Below, piece by piece: positions 1 through 5,764 of a stretch of 6,503 nt of DNA. Location: positions 1-6,503 of the forward strand of contig JAKAPV010000174.1 of NCBI GenBank assembly GCA_021806845.1, given 5' to 3'. Numbering within the stretch: position 1 is the first letter of the stretch; every line of letters begins with the position of its first letter. The notes under the pieces were generated by a model. It saw only the letters and a program-made list of their open reading frames with translations. It searched no databases and was not told the DNA's origin. The DNA comes from Bacillota bacterium. Lineage in GTDB: Bacteria; Bacillota; Sulfobacillia; JAJZYS01; JAJYTV01. Both the position numbers and the translations under genes were made by a program.

Positions 1-1
1 C

Positions 2-328
2 CTTGCCTATCCGCCCGTACCGGGACTTGACGGAACCCGGCTCTGCTACTCGGTCTATCCGGCGCGCGGCGGGCGCGTTGCGCTTGCGGCGCCGGAGCCG
101 CATCTCTGGGCTCGCTTTTGCCAGGAGCTCGCCCACGCGGAGTGGACGAGTGAGGCGCAAAGTCCTGCCGATGCGTCGAACCCCATCTGGCAAGCATTGT
201 GCGAGGTCCTCGTGCAGAGAACGCCTGGGCAATGGGAGGTCTTCGCCCGTAAGCGGCAGCTGCCACTGCGCGCCGTGCTCACGCCGCAGCATCCCAGCGG
301 GGACTGGACCCTCAAGCCCTGGAACTGA
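2..328 (+). CDS. CaiB/BaiF-like CoA-transferase, C-terminal part (5' end outside window)
   Basis: An open frame enters from the left edge and runs 108 codons to a TGA at 326-328; no start codon is needed inside the window. The stretch reading LCYSVYPARGGRVALAAPEP, followed by HLWARFCQEL, matches the late region of family III CoA-transferases and alpha-methylacyl-CoA racemases, which typically read 'CYxVYxTxDGRxVALxALEPxFWxxFC'. Further on, an LVQRTPGQWEVFAR segment matches the family's 'TRTxxEW' region, followed by a 'VLTP' stretch. Such enzymes move CoA between carboxylic acids or epimerise 2-methylacyl-CoA thioesters in the cytoplasm. The substrate cannot be told from this piece, and the catalytic Asp lies upstream of the window. 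The protein stops soon after the VLTP element, where many relatives continue, so it is a short variant or slightly truncated. It runs toward the minus-strand genes. The family call rests on motif memory. Confidence 0.62.
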   Translation, partial: LAYPPVPGLDGTRLCYSVYPARGGRVALAAPEPHLWARFCQELAHAEWTSEAQSPADASNPIWQALCEVLVQRTPGQWEVFARKRQLPLRAVLTPQHPSGDWTLKPWN

Positions 329-770
329 CAGCCCCCTGAACAGTTTCGCGCTCTTTCGAGCGACGCTCCATGCCTTTGCGGATCTACTGGTCGACATATC
401 CTCGGACCCCAATGGGACGCGAGGACTGTTGATCCGTAACCAGCCGCGCCTGAAAGAGACGCGCCACCTGGAAGCCATCACGAGTACAACCACCTGGGCA
501 AGGACCCGATCCGTCGAGCGCCGCATCTACATGGCCGCACGCGTGCTACACGCAGGCGATCATCGTCTGCAGGGCGTCGCACGAGTGCGGCGGCGCTTCT
601 CAGCGCGACGGACGGGAAGGCCCGTCGGGCGGGCGCGTTTGCGGCTACCCGTTCTCCGCGACCTTTGACAGTCTACACCTGCGGACCCGGGACCGACCCG
701 ACCTGGCGCCACCCTTCCGTGGAGAATTGAAGCGATGGCTGTACTCGGCTACTGAGGAAAATACGAACAC
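329..770. other. Stretch with no supportable gene
   Basis: This 440-base interval lies between the plus-strand CoA-transferase-like gene and the converging minus-strand module. A plus-strand frame stays open to 668, but it is continuous with the out-of-frame shadow of the upstream gene. Its product is Arg/Ser-rich and matches nothing I know. Frames on both strands stay open for long stretches, as expected for GC-rich DNA, and none has a good start with a ribosome binding site. A short perfect stem (GACGGG, AAGG loop, CCCGTC) sits at 611-626 without a T-tract. The interval may be decayed coding sequence, but I cannot name a parent. Confidence 0.4.
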
Positions 771-1103
771 CTATCTTTCATTCGGTGCAAACAGATCTGG
801 CACTCGCCTCTTTGCGCGCCAGCGCTCCGCCGAATCCGGGGATTCGAGAGGCATCTCTTCCGGAAAGAACGCGTTCGCCCAGAACACGCGCACGGACTCT
901 GGGAGCACCCGAAGGCCCAGAATATCAGCACGTACGACCGCACTGATGCGGTCCCACCCGTACGCCATAAAAAGCCACTTGATTTGTCCCCATGAGCCGT
1001 ACGTCAGCACTGTCAGGATGATCATCTGGGCATCGCGTTCAGGGTCCAAAGTTTCCAATCGGACGTTGCGGAAGAGGTTCTCGACGGGCCGCAAGCAACT
1101 CAT
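771..1103 (-). CDS. DUF6922-like small protein, probable partner of the adjacent nucleotidyltransferase
   Basis: This is a 110-residue protein starting at ATG 1103-1101 and ending at TAG 773-771. The start is supported by an AAGAGGG ribosome binding site 9 bases upstream and by the 4-base ATGA overlap with the stop of the nucleotidyltransferase gene, which implies translational coupling. Residues about 10-80 follow the pattern I associate with DUF6922: an LETLDPERD start, a hydrophobic helix, YGSWGQIKWLFMAYGWDRI, a VVRAD helix, and a LPESVRVFWAN end. The last 30 residues are charged and probably disordered. Small proteins of this kind are often encoded beside AbiEii-like nucleotidyltransferases. 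A role as antitoxin or accessory partner is inferred from that pairing only. I see no signal peptide, membrane segment or helix-turn-helix. GC is visibly lower than in the cyd genes, which fits an acquired cassette. Confidence 0.66.
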   Translation of the reverse strand: MSCLRPVENLFRNVRLETLDPERDAQMIILTVLTYGSWGQIKWLFMAYGWDRISAVVRADILGLRVLPESVRVFWANAFFPEEMPLESPDSAERWRAKRRVPDLFAPNER

Positions 1104-1804
1104 AGACCTTGTCCCTCTTCCGAAAAGCCTCCGAGCTCGGTACGGACATACTTTTGAACAACGCTTCGCAGGTAGGACTCTACCTCCTGGATGGGTAACG
1201 GCTCGCCGAGCACAAGTTGCGCCGGGGTGGACTTCCCTTCCACGTCATCTGTGTACACCAGTTGGCTGAGGAAGAGACGGGTAGAGAACAAGTATTCCGA
1301 ATTCAGGATGAACTTCTTGGTGGCCCCGGCGACCAGTTCAGCGAGCGTAATGGTCCCGCTGCGTAGCAGAAAGTAGAGGTCGATATAATCCCGAGCCGTG
1401 GCACGACGGCCCAGGGCATACGCCTTCATCAGTGCAATCTCGCGCGCATCCGCCAATGCTACCCCACAGCTCTCGGCGAGTGGGTACATTAAAGTGAACG
1501 GATAAGCGATGAATCTGACCTTCGTGCCATCAATCAGCCAGTGCATCTGATCGGATTGCCGAAGGGAGATGCGCGCGCGCTTCGTGCCGAAAGTCTCCAT
1601 CACTTTATCGATCAGATAGGTGTCCGGTAGCTTCTCTGTCGGCTGCCGCGAAAAGAAGTCAAGATCGTACGACTTCCGATGGCCAAGATGCAGGGCGAGT
1701 CCCGTGCCGCCCGCAAGATAGTAGTCCCTTGCCCACGGGCACGAGCCGATGGTTTCGAGGACTGCGCGACCATGGCTGTCCAGCACGTCCAGGATCACCG
1801 GCAT
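1100..1804 (-). CDS. AbiEii/AbiGii-like nucleotidyltransferase (toxin-type)
   Basis: This is a 234-residue protein of the nucleotidyltransferase AbiEii/AbiGii toxin family (DUF1814-type fold). From the chosen start, residues 30-36 carry the GGTGLAL nucleotidyltransferase loop. HRKSYDLDFF follows, with the paired metal-binding acidic residues at about Asp47 and Asp49. Residues about 127-145 hold the conserved KAYALGRRATARDYIDLYFL helix. All core motifs are present, so the enzyme looks intact. Family members transfer nucleotides to cellular RNA or protein targets and act as toxins in abortive-infection or toxin-antitoxin pairs; the target here is unknown. The frame stays open upstream to 1948, but similarity to a nearby paralogous fragment begins just after Met at 1804, and a purine-rich GAGAAAAGGGGG run precedes that Met. 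A start at 1855 is the alternative. The stop TGA overlaps the ATG of the downstream small gene. Confidence 0.82.
   Translation of the reverse strand: MPVILDVLDSHGRAVLETIGSCPWARDYYLAGGTGLALHLGHRKSYDLDFFSRQPTEKLPDTYLIDKVMETFGTKRARISLRQSDQMHWLIDGTKVRFIAYPFTLMYPLAESCGVALADAREIALMKAYALGRRATARDYIDLYFLLRSGTITLAELVAGATKKFILNSEYLFSTRLFLSQLVYTDDVEGKSTPAQLVLGEPLPIQEVESYLRSVVQKYVRTELGGFSEEGQGL
1113..1119 (-). promoter_or_regulatory. Ribosome binding site of the DUF6922-like gene
   Basis: AAGAGGG on the minus strand lies 9 bases before ATG 1103. It sits inside the last codons of the nucleotidyltransferase gene, so the two genes are read from one transcript. It supports the overlapping ATGA start. Confidence 0.55.
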
Positions 1805-1910
1805 GCCCCCTTTTCTCAAGTTTACCACGACCAGCGAGGTGGTAGTTCCTTCCATGGCATGTCCGAGACGCGGTCGATCGTGCCGGGTTGAGCTACCATA
1901 GCATCGTCCA

Positions 1911-2030
1911 CACCGGGATGTCGGTGATCGCGTTCGCGAGGCGTGCAAGGGTCGACTCGGTGCAGGGGCAGATCACGACGGCGTCGAGGATCTTCTGCGG
2001 TCCGGGCTCCACTTCGGGCATGGTCTTGAG
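1911..2030 (-). pseudogene. spoVFB: Fragment of dipicolinate synthase subunit B (SpoVFB/DpaB-like flavoprotein)
   Basis: About 40 codons encode MPEVEPGPQKILDAVV, then ICPCTESTLARLANAITDIP. This matches the middle of SpoVFB, where relatives read 'AEPxGPKxxLDAxVIAPCTGNTLAKLANAITDTPVLMAAKA'. The 'APCTGNT' equivalent is the phosphate-binding part of the flavin site; here it reads CPCTEST. Similarity stops after the PV at about 1911, where WTMLW and a stop follow instead of LMAAKA. The residues before it (MATTPG onward, from 2096) do not resemble the Rossmann-like N-terminus. SpoVFB with SpoVFA makes dipicolinic acid in the mother cell during sporulation and is about 200 residues long, so this is a non-functional piece. 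A UbiX/phosphopantothenoylcysteine decarboxylase relative is the alternative, but the LANAITD-P-V string favours SpoVFB. Confidence 0.58.
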
Positions 2031-2102
2031 CGGCTCCGGGGTGCGATCCCCCGGCGCAAACTGTCGGGAGCGCTGTTCGCCCGGCGTCGTAGCCATGATT
2101 GT

Positions 2103-2222
2103 ATAGATGTGTCTATGTGGAATAGGAACGGCGAGCCCGGTTCCGCCCGCGAGGTAGTAGTCCGCAGACCAAGAGCACGAACCGATGGTTTTCAGAACCG
2201 CTCGCCCCTGCCCGTCCAGCAC
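2103..2222 (-). pseudogene. Truncated N-terminal remnant of an AbiEii-like nucleotidyltransferase
   Basis: This segment reads VLDGQGRAVLKTIGSCSW then SADYYLAGGTGLAV then HRHIY. It aligns without gaps to the N-terminus of the intact nucleotidyltransferase at 1804-1100, with 28 of 41 residues identical by my count, and the DNA also aligns without gaps over about 98 bases. Similarity ends right after the HR pair: the following SYDLDFF with its catalytic aspartates is missing and unrelated sequence takes over. No helical C-terminal part exists. It is in one open frame (2240-1893, GTG start) with the SpoVFB-like piece downstream, but that frame looks like an accidental fusion of two remnants. It starts 60 bases past the end of cydC. 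Confidence 0.75.
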
Positions 2223-2281
2223 TTCGTCACCGCATTCCACCAGAGCGTCGATCGGGCCCTGGAGTTCTCCATGAGCAGCCG

Positions 2282-4006
2282 TTATGAATCGCCCAAGTGG
2301 TCGCCCTGCAGCCGGAAGAGCTGTTCGTAGACGCCGCGGGCGGCGAGCAGTTCCTCGTGGCGACCTCGCTCGACCACCCGCCCCCCGGAGAGGACCAGGA
2401 TCTCGTCCATGGCGTCGAGGGCGACCATACGGTGGGTGACCATCAGGAGGGACCGACCGGCTGCGAACCGCAGAATATCGCGCAGGACGGCCTCCTCCGT
2501 GACAGCATCCAATCCCTCCGTCGGCTCGTCGAGCAGGAGGATCGGTGCGTCCTTCAGGATCGCACGAGCGATGGCGACGCGTTGGCGCTCACCGCCGGAC
2601 AGCCGCGTCCCCTGTTCTCCGACTGGCGTGTCGAGTCCCTCAGGCAGCACGGCGACGAGCGCCTGCAGACTCGCCGCCGCGGCGGCGGCCGCCACCTCCG
2701 CGTCCGACGCCTCGGGCCGCCCAAGGCGCAGGTTCTCCTTGAGGCTCACATTGAAGAGCGAGGTGTCGCGTGAAATCACGGCCGACATCTCCCAGATCTC
2801 CTCGCGTCGGATCGCTTCGATCGGCACGCCGCCCAGCCGCACGGATCCCTCGATGAAGGGAGCGAAGCCTGTCAGCGCGGAGATGAGCGTCGTCTTGCCG
2901 GCACCGCTCGCTCCGACGACCGCGATGTGTTTCCCGGGCGGCAGCTCGAAGTCGATGCCTCGCACTGCAGGCGTGGCCTGCGGGTCGTAGCGGACCCTGA
3001 GGTCCCGCACCACAATGCCCGCGCCGGCGGGATGCAGCGCCGTGGTCGGCGGTGCGCAGGCTGCGGGCTGGTCCACGATATCGAAGATGCGCCGCCCAGC
3101 AGCCAGGCACTGTCCGAGCGCCTGGAAGGACTGTGACATCGGCTGCGCCGCCTCGAAGCTCGCAAGCGCGACGAACGCTACAACGGCGAGATCCCACCCG
3201 GGCAGCCTCCCTGCCCGCACGAGCGGGATCGCGAGCACGAGTGCAGCCAGCGTTGCGAGGTTGCCGAGGAGGCCAAGCAGCGCGCTGCTCATGCCAGCTT
3301 GGCGCCGCATGCGCCCCTGTGCTGCGAGCAGGCGCTCCTGCGCCGCGTCGAGTTTCGCGCGGTACCCGTCTGCGCCGCCAAAGGCCAAGAGCTCGGATAC
3401 CCCGCGCACACCGTCCGCAACGGCGATGCTGAGGGCGCCGCGCTTACGGAGCATCTCGCCGCCGGCGCGCTGGCCGAGGCGCAGCTGCAGGACGGCCGGC
3501 AGGCTCCCGAGCAGGAGGAGGGAGGAGACGGTCCAGGCGATGGAGGGGGCCATCGGCAGGAGCAGGAAGAAGACGAGCACCGCCGTCAGCAGCAGTACGA
3601 CGGGCGGGGCCAGAGCGCGCAGGTAGAATTCCTGCAGGCTCTCGATGTCGTGGACGGCTCGGCTGAGGATCTCCCCGCTGTGCACACGCCCCAGATCCGC
3701 AGGCTGGCGCGCGTCGAGTTGCCTATAAAACCAGACGCGCAGATCCGAGAGCAGGCGAAAGGTCACGTCATGGGACGTCAGGCGTTCGAGGTAGCGGAAG
3801 GACGAGCGTCCCATGCTGAAAAACTGCACTCCGACGATCGGCACCATGAGCAAGAGGATCGTGGCGGGCCGCAGGGCTGCGCGGCTGATCAGGTAGGCGG
3901 ATGTGCCAAGCAGGCCGATCTGGGCTGCGACGGCAAGGAAGGAGAGCGCGAGCGCAAGCAGCGCGCGCCCGAGGTGCGGTCTCAGGAAGCGAAGCAGGCG
4001 AATCAT
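2282..4006 (-). CDS. cydC: CydC, ABC exporter half-transporter for cytochrome bd assembly
   Basis: This is a 574-residue fusion of membrane domain and ATPase. CydC pairs with CydD in the inner membrane as an ABC exporter needed to mature cytochrome bd. It exports reductant (cysteine/glutathione in E. coli) and has been linked to heme handling. Residues 1-310 hold about six membrane helices, including the family element GTSAYLISRAALRP (34-47) and FRYLERLTSHDVTFRLLSDL (70-89), typical of the CydC branch. In the ATPase, Walker A is GASGAGKTT (365-373), the signature LSGGERQ (469-475), Walker B ILLLDEP (489-495) and the switch His525. The Q-loop position reads ISRDTSLF, with Arg413 where Gln is usual. 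The start overlaps the cydD stop (ATGA), and a GGGGG run lies 7 bases upstream. Some Bacillus literature swaps the cydC and cydD names. Confidence 0.93.
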   Translation of the reverse strand: MIRLLRFLRPHLGRALLALALSFLAVAAQIGLLGTSAYLISRAALRPATILLLMVPIVGVQFFSMGRSSFRYLERLTSHDVTFRLLSDLRVWFYRQLDARQPADLGRVHSGEILSRAVHDIESLQEFYLRALAPPVVLLLTAVLVFFLLLPMAPSIAWTVSSLLLLGSLPAVLQLRLGQRAGGEMLRKRGALSIAVADGVRGVSELLAFGGADGYRAKLDAAQERLLAAQGRMRRQAGMSSALLGLLGNLATLAALVLAIPLVRAGRLPGWDLAVVAFVALASFEAAQPMSQSFQALGQCLAAGRRIFDIVDQPAACAPPTTALHPAGAGIVVRDLRVRYDPQATPAVRGIDFELPPGKHIAVVGASGAGKTTLISALTGFAPFIEGSVRLGGVPIEAIRREEIWEMSAVISRDTSLFNVSLKENLRLGRPEASDAEVAAAAAAASLQALVAVLPEGLDTPVGEQGTRLSGGERQRVAIARAILKDAPILLLDEPTEGLDAVTEEAVLRDILRFAAGRSLLMVTHRMVALDAMDEILVLSGGRVVERGRHEELLAARGVYEQLFRLQGDHLGDS

Positions 4007-5739
4007 CTGCTCGCCCCCGATCGCGCGTAGTAGGAACGGATCAGGCTGCGATAGATGACGCCATGGCGGCGCAGTTCCGCTGGCGTGCCCACCTCGACGA
4101 CGCAGCCGGCGGAGAGCACCACGATGCGAGCGGCCCGCTCGGCGGTCGAGAGCCGGTGCGCACCGATCAGAGCCCTCCGGCCGCGCGTCACCTCCGCGAC
4201 AGCGGCCGATGCCTCGGCATCCGATACCGCGTCGAGGCTGGCGGTCGGCTCGTCAAGCACGAGCAGCGGGGCGCGGCTCAGCAGTGCGCGCGCGAGCGCG
4301 ATGCGCTGCTGCTCGCCGCCGCTGAGCCCCAGGCCTCCCTCCCCGAGCACCGTGTCATAGCGATGCGGCAGCGCGGAAATGAACTCGTGCGCCCGCGCGG
4401 CCTGCGCCGCCTCCTCGACCTCTGCCATCGCGGCATCTGCCCGTCCCAGTCGAATGTTCTCAGCGATCGTGCCTGGAAAGAGTGTCGGCGTCTGCGGCAC
4501 ATAGGCGATCTGCTGCCGCCACCACGCGAGGTCCAGTTCGCGTAGCGGCACCGCGTCTACCGTGATCTCCCCCGCCGCCGGCTCGGCGAAGCGCAGCAGG
4601 AGTCGGAGCAGTGTCGACTTGCCCGCCCCGGACGGCCCGACGACGGCCAGCGATCCTCCCTTGGTCCAGTCGAGGTCGACATGGGCCAGGGCCTCTTTCC
4701 CTGCTCCAGGGTATCTGAAGTGCACGCCTGCCAAGCGAATCTCGAGCGGCGCATCGGGCGGGAGACGCCGTGTTCCGCCCTCAGCTGCAGGCGAAGGTGT
4801 GTTGAGCAGCGCGAAGATGCGCTCCGCCGCGACCGCGCCGCCGAGCCCCGCGTGAAAGTCGCTCCCCAGGCCGCGCAGCGGCAGGTAGAACTCTGGTACG
4901 AGGATCAGGATCGCAAGGCCCTGGGCGAAGTGCAGCGTACCGCCGAGCAGCCCGAAACTGATCGAGACTGCGACCACCGCCGTCGACAGCGATGCCAGGA
5001 GTTCCAGGGCGAATGCGGACAGGAAGGCGACGCGCAGCGTCTCAAGCGTCGCAGTCCGGTGGCGCTCGCTCACCAGACGGATGATCTCCACCTGTCGATG
5101 GCTGCGGCCGAACAGTTGCAGGGTGCGCATGCCGCGCACGACATCGAGGAAGTGCGCCGAGAGGACCCGCAGCATACCCCACTGCTTCTTGGTGCGCGCC
5201 TCTGCCGCACGTCCGAGGAGGATCATGAAGTATGGCAGGAGGCCGGCCGTAACGAGCAGGATGAGACCTGCCTGCCAATCCTGTGCGAGAACAGCGACAA
5301 GCACCGTCACGGGAATGAGGGCGGCGAGCGCCGTCTGCGGCAGGTAGTGGGCGAGATACGGGTCGAGACCTTCCACTCCGTCGAGCGCCGTCGCGATCAG
5401 TTCGCCCGTACGCTCGCCTGTGGCGTACGCAGGGCCAAGTGCCAGGATATGGGCGAACAGCCTGCTGCGGATGTCCTTGCGAACGCGCCGTGAAAACGTA
5501 TCTGCGGCCGCCTGCCGCAGATAGGCGAGGGCCGCCCGCACGACCGCTACCAGCGCCAGCGCCAATAGAAGCGGCGACAGCTGTTCAAGTCCGGCGCCGC
5601 CGAGGAAGGCGCTCGCAATGATCTCCGCCATCAGGACGGCCTGGGCGACGACCGCAAGGCCGCCGCCCACCGCCAGGAGAACCGTAGCCACCAGCAGCGC
5701 CCTGCCGGCTGCCGCCTCGCGCAGGATACGTCGGTGCAT
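4003..5739 (-). CDS. cydD: CydD, ABC exporter half-transporter for cytochrome bd assembly
   Basis: This is the 578-residue partner of CydC in the heterodimeric exporter. The N-terminal part (to about residue 315) is the six-helix membrane domain and carries VPEFYLPLRGLGSDFHAG, a hallmark of the CydD branch. The ATPase domain has every expected motif (positions from this start): Walker A GPSGAGKST at about 368-376, Q-loop Gln in YVPQTPTLFPG near 416, signature LSGGEQQ near 472-478, Walker B LLVLDEP near 492-498, D-loop SLD, and switch His in GAHRLS near 528. The frame could start six codons earlier at ATG 5757, but no ribosome binding site precedes that codon. ATG 5739 has GGGAGAG 9 bases upstream, so I prefer it. 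The gene follows cydB by 25 bases and overlaps cydC by 4. Confidence 0.93.
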   Translation of the reverse strand: MHRRILREAAAGRALLVATVLLAVGGGLAVVAQAVLMAEIIASAFLGGAGLEQLSPLLLALALVAVVRAALAYLRQAAADTFSRRVRKDIRSRLFAHILALGPAYATGERTGELIATALDGVEGLDPYLAHYLPQTALAALIPVTVLVAVLAQDWQAGLILLVTAGLLPYFMILLGRAAEARTKKQWGMLRVLSAHFLDVVRGMRTLQLFGRSHRQVEIIRLVSERHRTATLETLRVAFLSAFALELLASLSTAVVAVSISFGLLGGTLHFAQGLAILILVPEFYLPLRGLGSDFHAGLGGAVAAERIFALLNTPSPAAEGGTRRLPPDAPLEIRLAGVHFRYPGAGKEALAHVDLDWTKGGSLAVVGPSGAGKSTLLRLLLRFAEPAAGEITVDAVPLRELDLAWWRQQIAYVPQTPTLFPGTIAENIRLGRADAAMAEVEEAAQAARAHEFISALPHRYDTVLGEGGLGLSGGEQQRIALARALLSRAPLLVLDEPTASLDAVSDAEASAAVAEVTRGRRALIGAHRLSTAERAARIVVLSAGCVVEVGTPAELRRHGVIYRSLIRSYYARSGASR

Positions 5740-5748
5740 GGCAGACCG

Positions 5749-5755
5749 CTCTCCC
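5749..5755 (-). promoter_or_regulatory. Ribosome binding site that decides the cydD start
   Basis: GGGAGAG on the minus strand lies 9 bases before ATG 5739. It falls inside the first codons of the longer frame starting at 5757, which has only CACTCCG in front of it. It therefore supports the shorter CydD, which begins MHRRILRE. Confidence 0.6.
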
Positions 5756-5764
5756 ATCGGAGTG

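Noticed and set aside
349..362. CGCTC/GAGCG hairpin just after the CoA-transferase-like stop
   Set aside because: The stem is only five base pairs and no T-run follows, so it is not a credible intrinsic terminator.
611..626. Perfect 6-base-pair stem with AAGG loop, a possible terminator
   Set aside because: It is not followed by a T-tract on either strand, and short GC stems are common by chance in such DNA.
3..668. Long plus-strand frame of 221 codons
   Set aside because: Its first half is the out-of-frame shadow of the CoA-transferase-like frame at 2-328, and its product is Arg/Ser-rich with no family features.
727..1269. Plus-strand frame of 180 codons
   Set aside because: It lies antisense to the DUF6922-like gene and the 3' part of the nucleotidyltransferase, whose protein motifs are clear; it has no motif of its own.
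1855..1948. N-terminal extension of the nucleotidyltransferase frame up to 1948
   Set aside because: The added residues are Arg/Ser/Cys-rich, overlap the SpoVFB-like remnant in another frame, and have no counterpart in the family.
2260..2271. TGGAG-TT-CTCCA inverted repeat after cydC
   Set aside because: The two-base loop is too small for a stable hairpin and no T-tract follows.
3299..4030. Plus-strand frame of 243 codons rich in Glu, Gln and Gly
   Set aside because: It is antisense to the cydC membrane domain and has the composition expected of a shadow of GC-rich coding DNA.
4681..5493. Plus-strand frame of 270 codons
   Set aside because: It is antisense to cydD and its composition is that of a shadow frame, with no domain recognisable.
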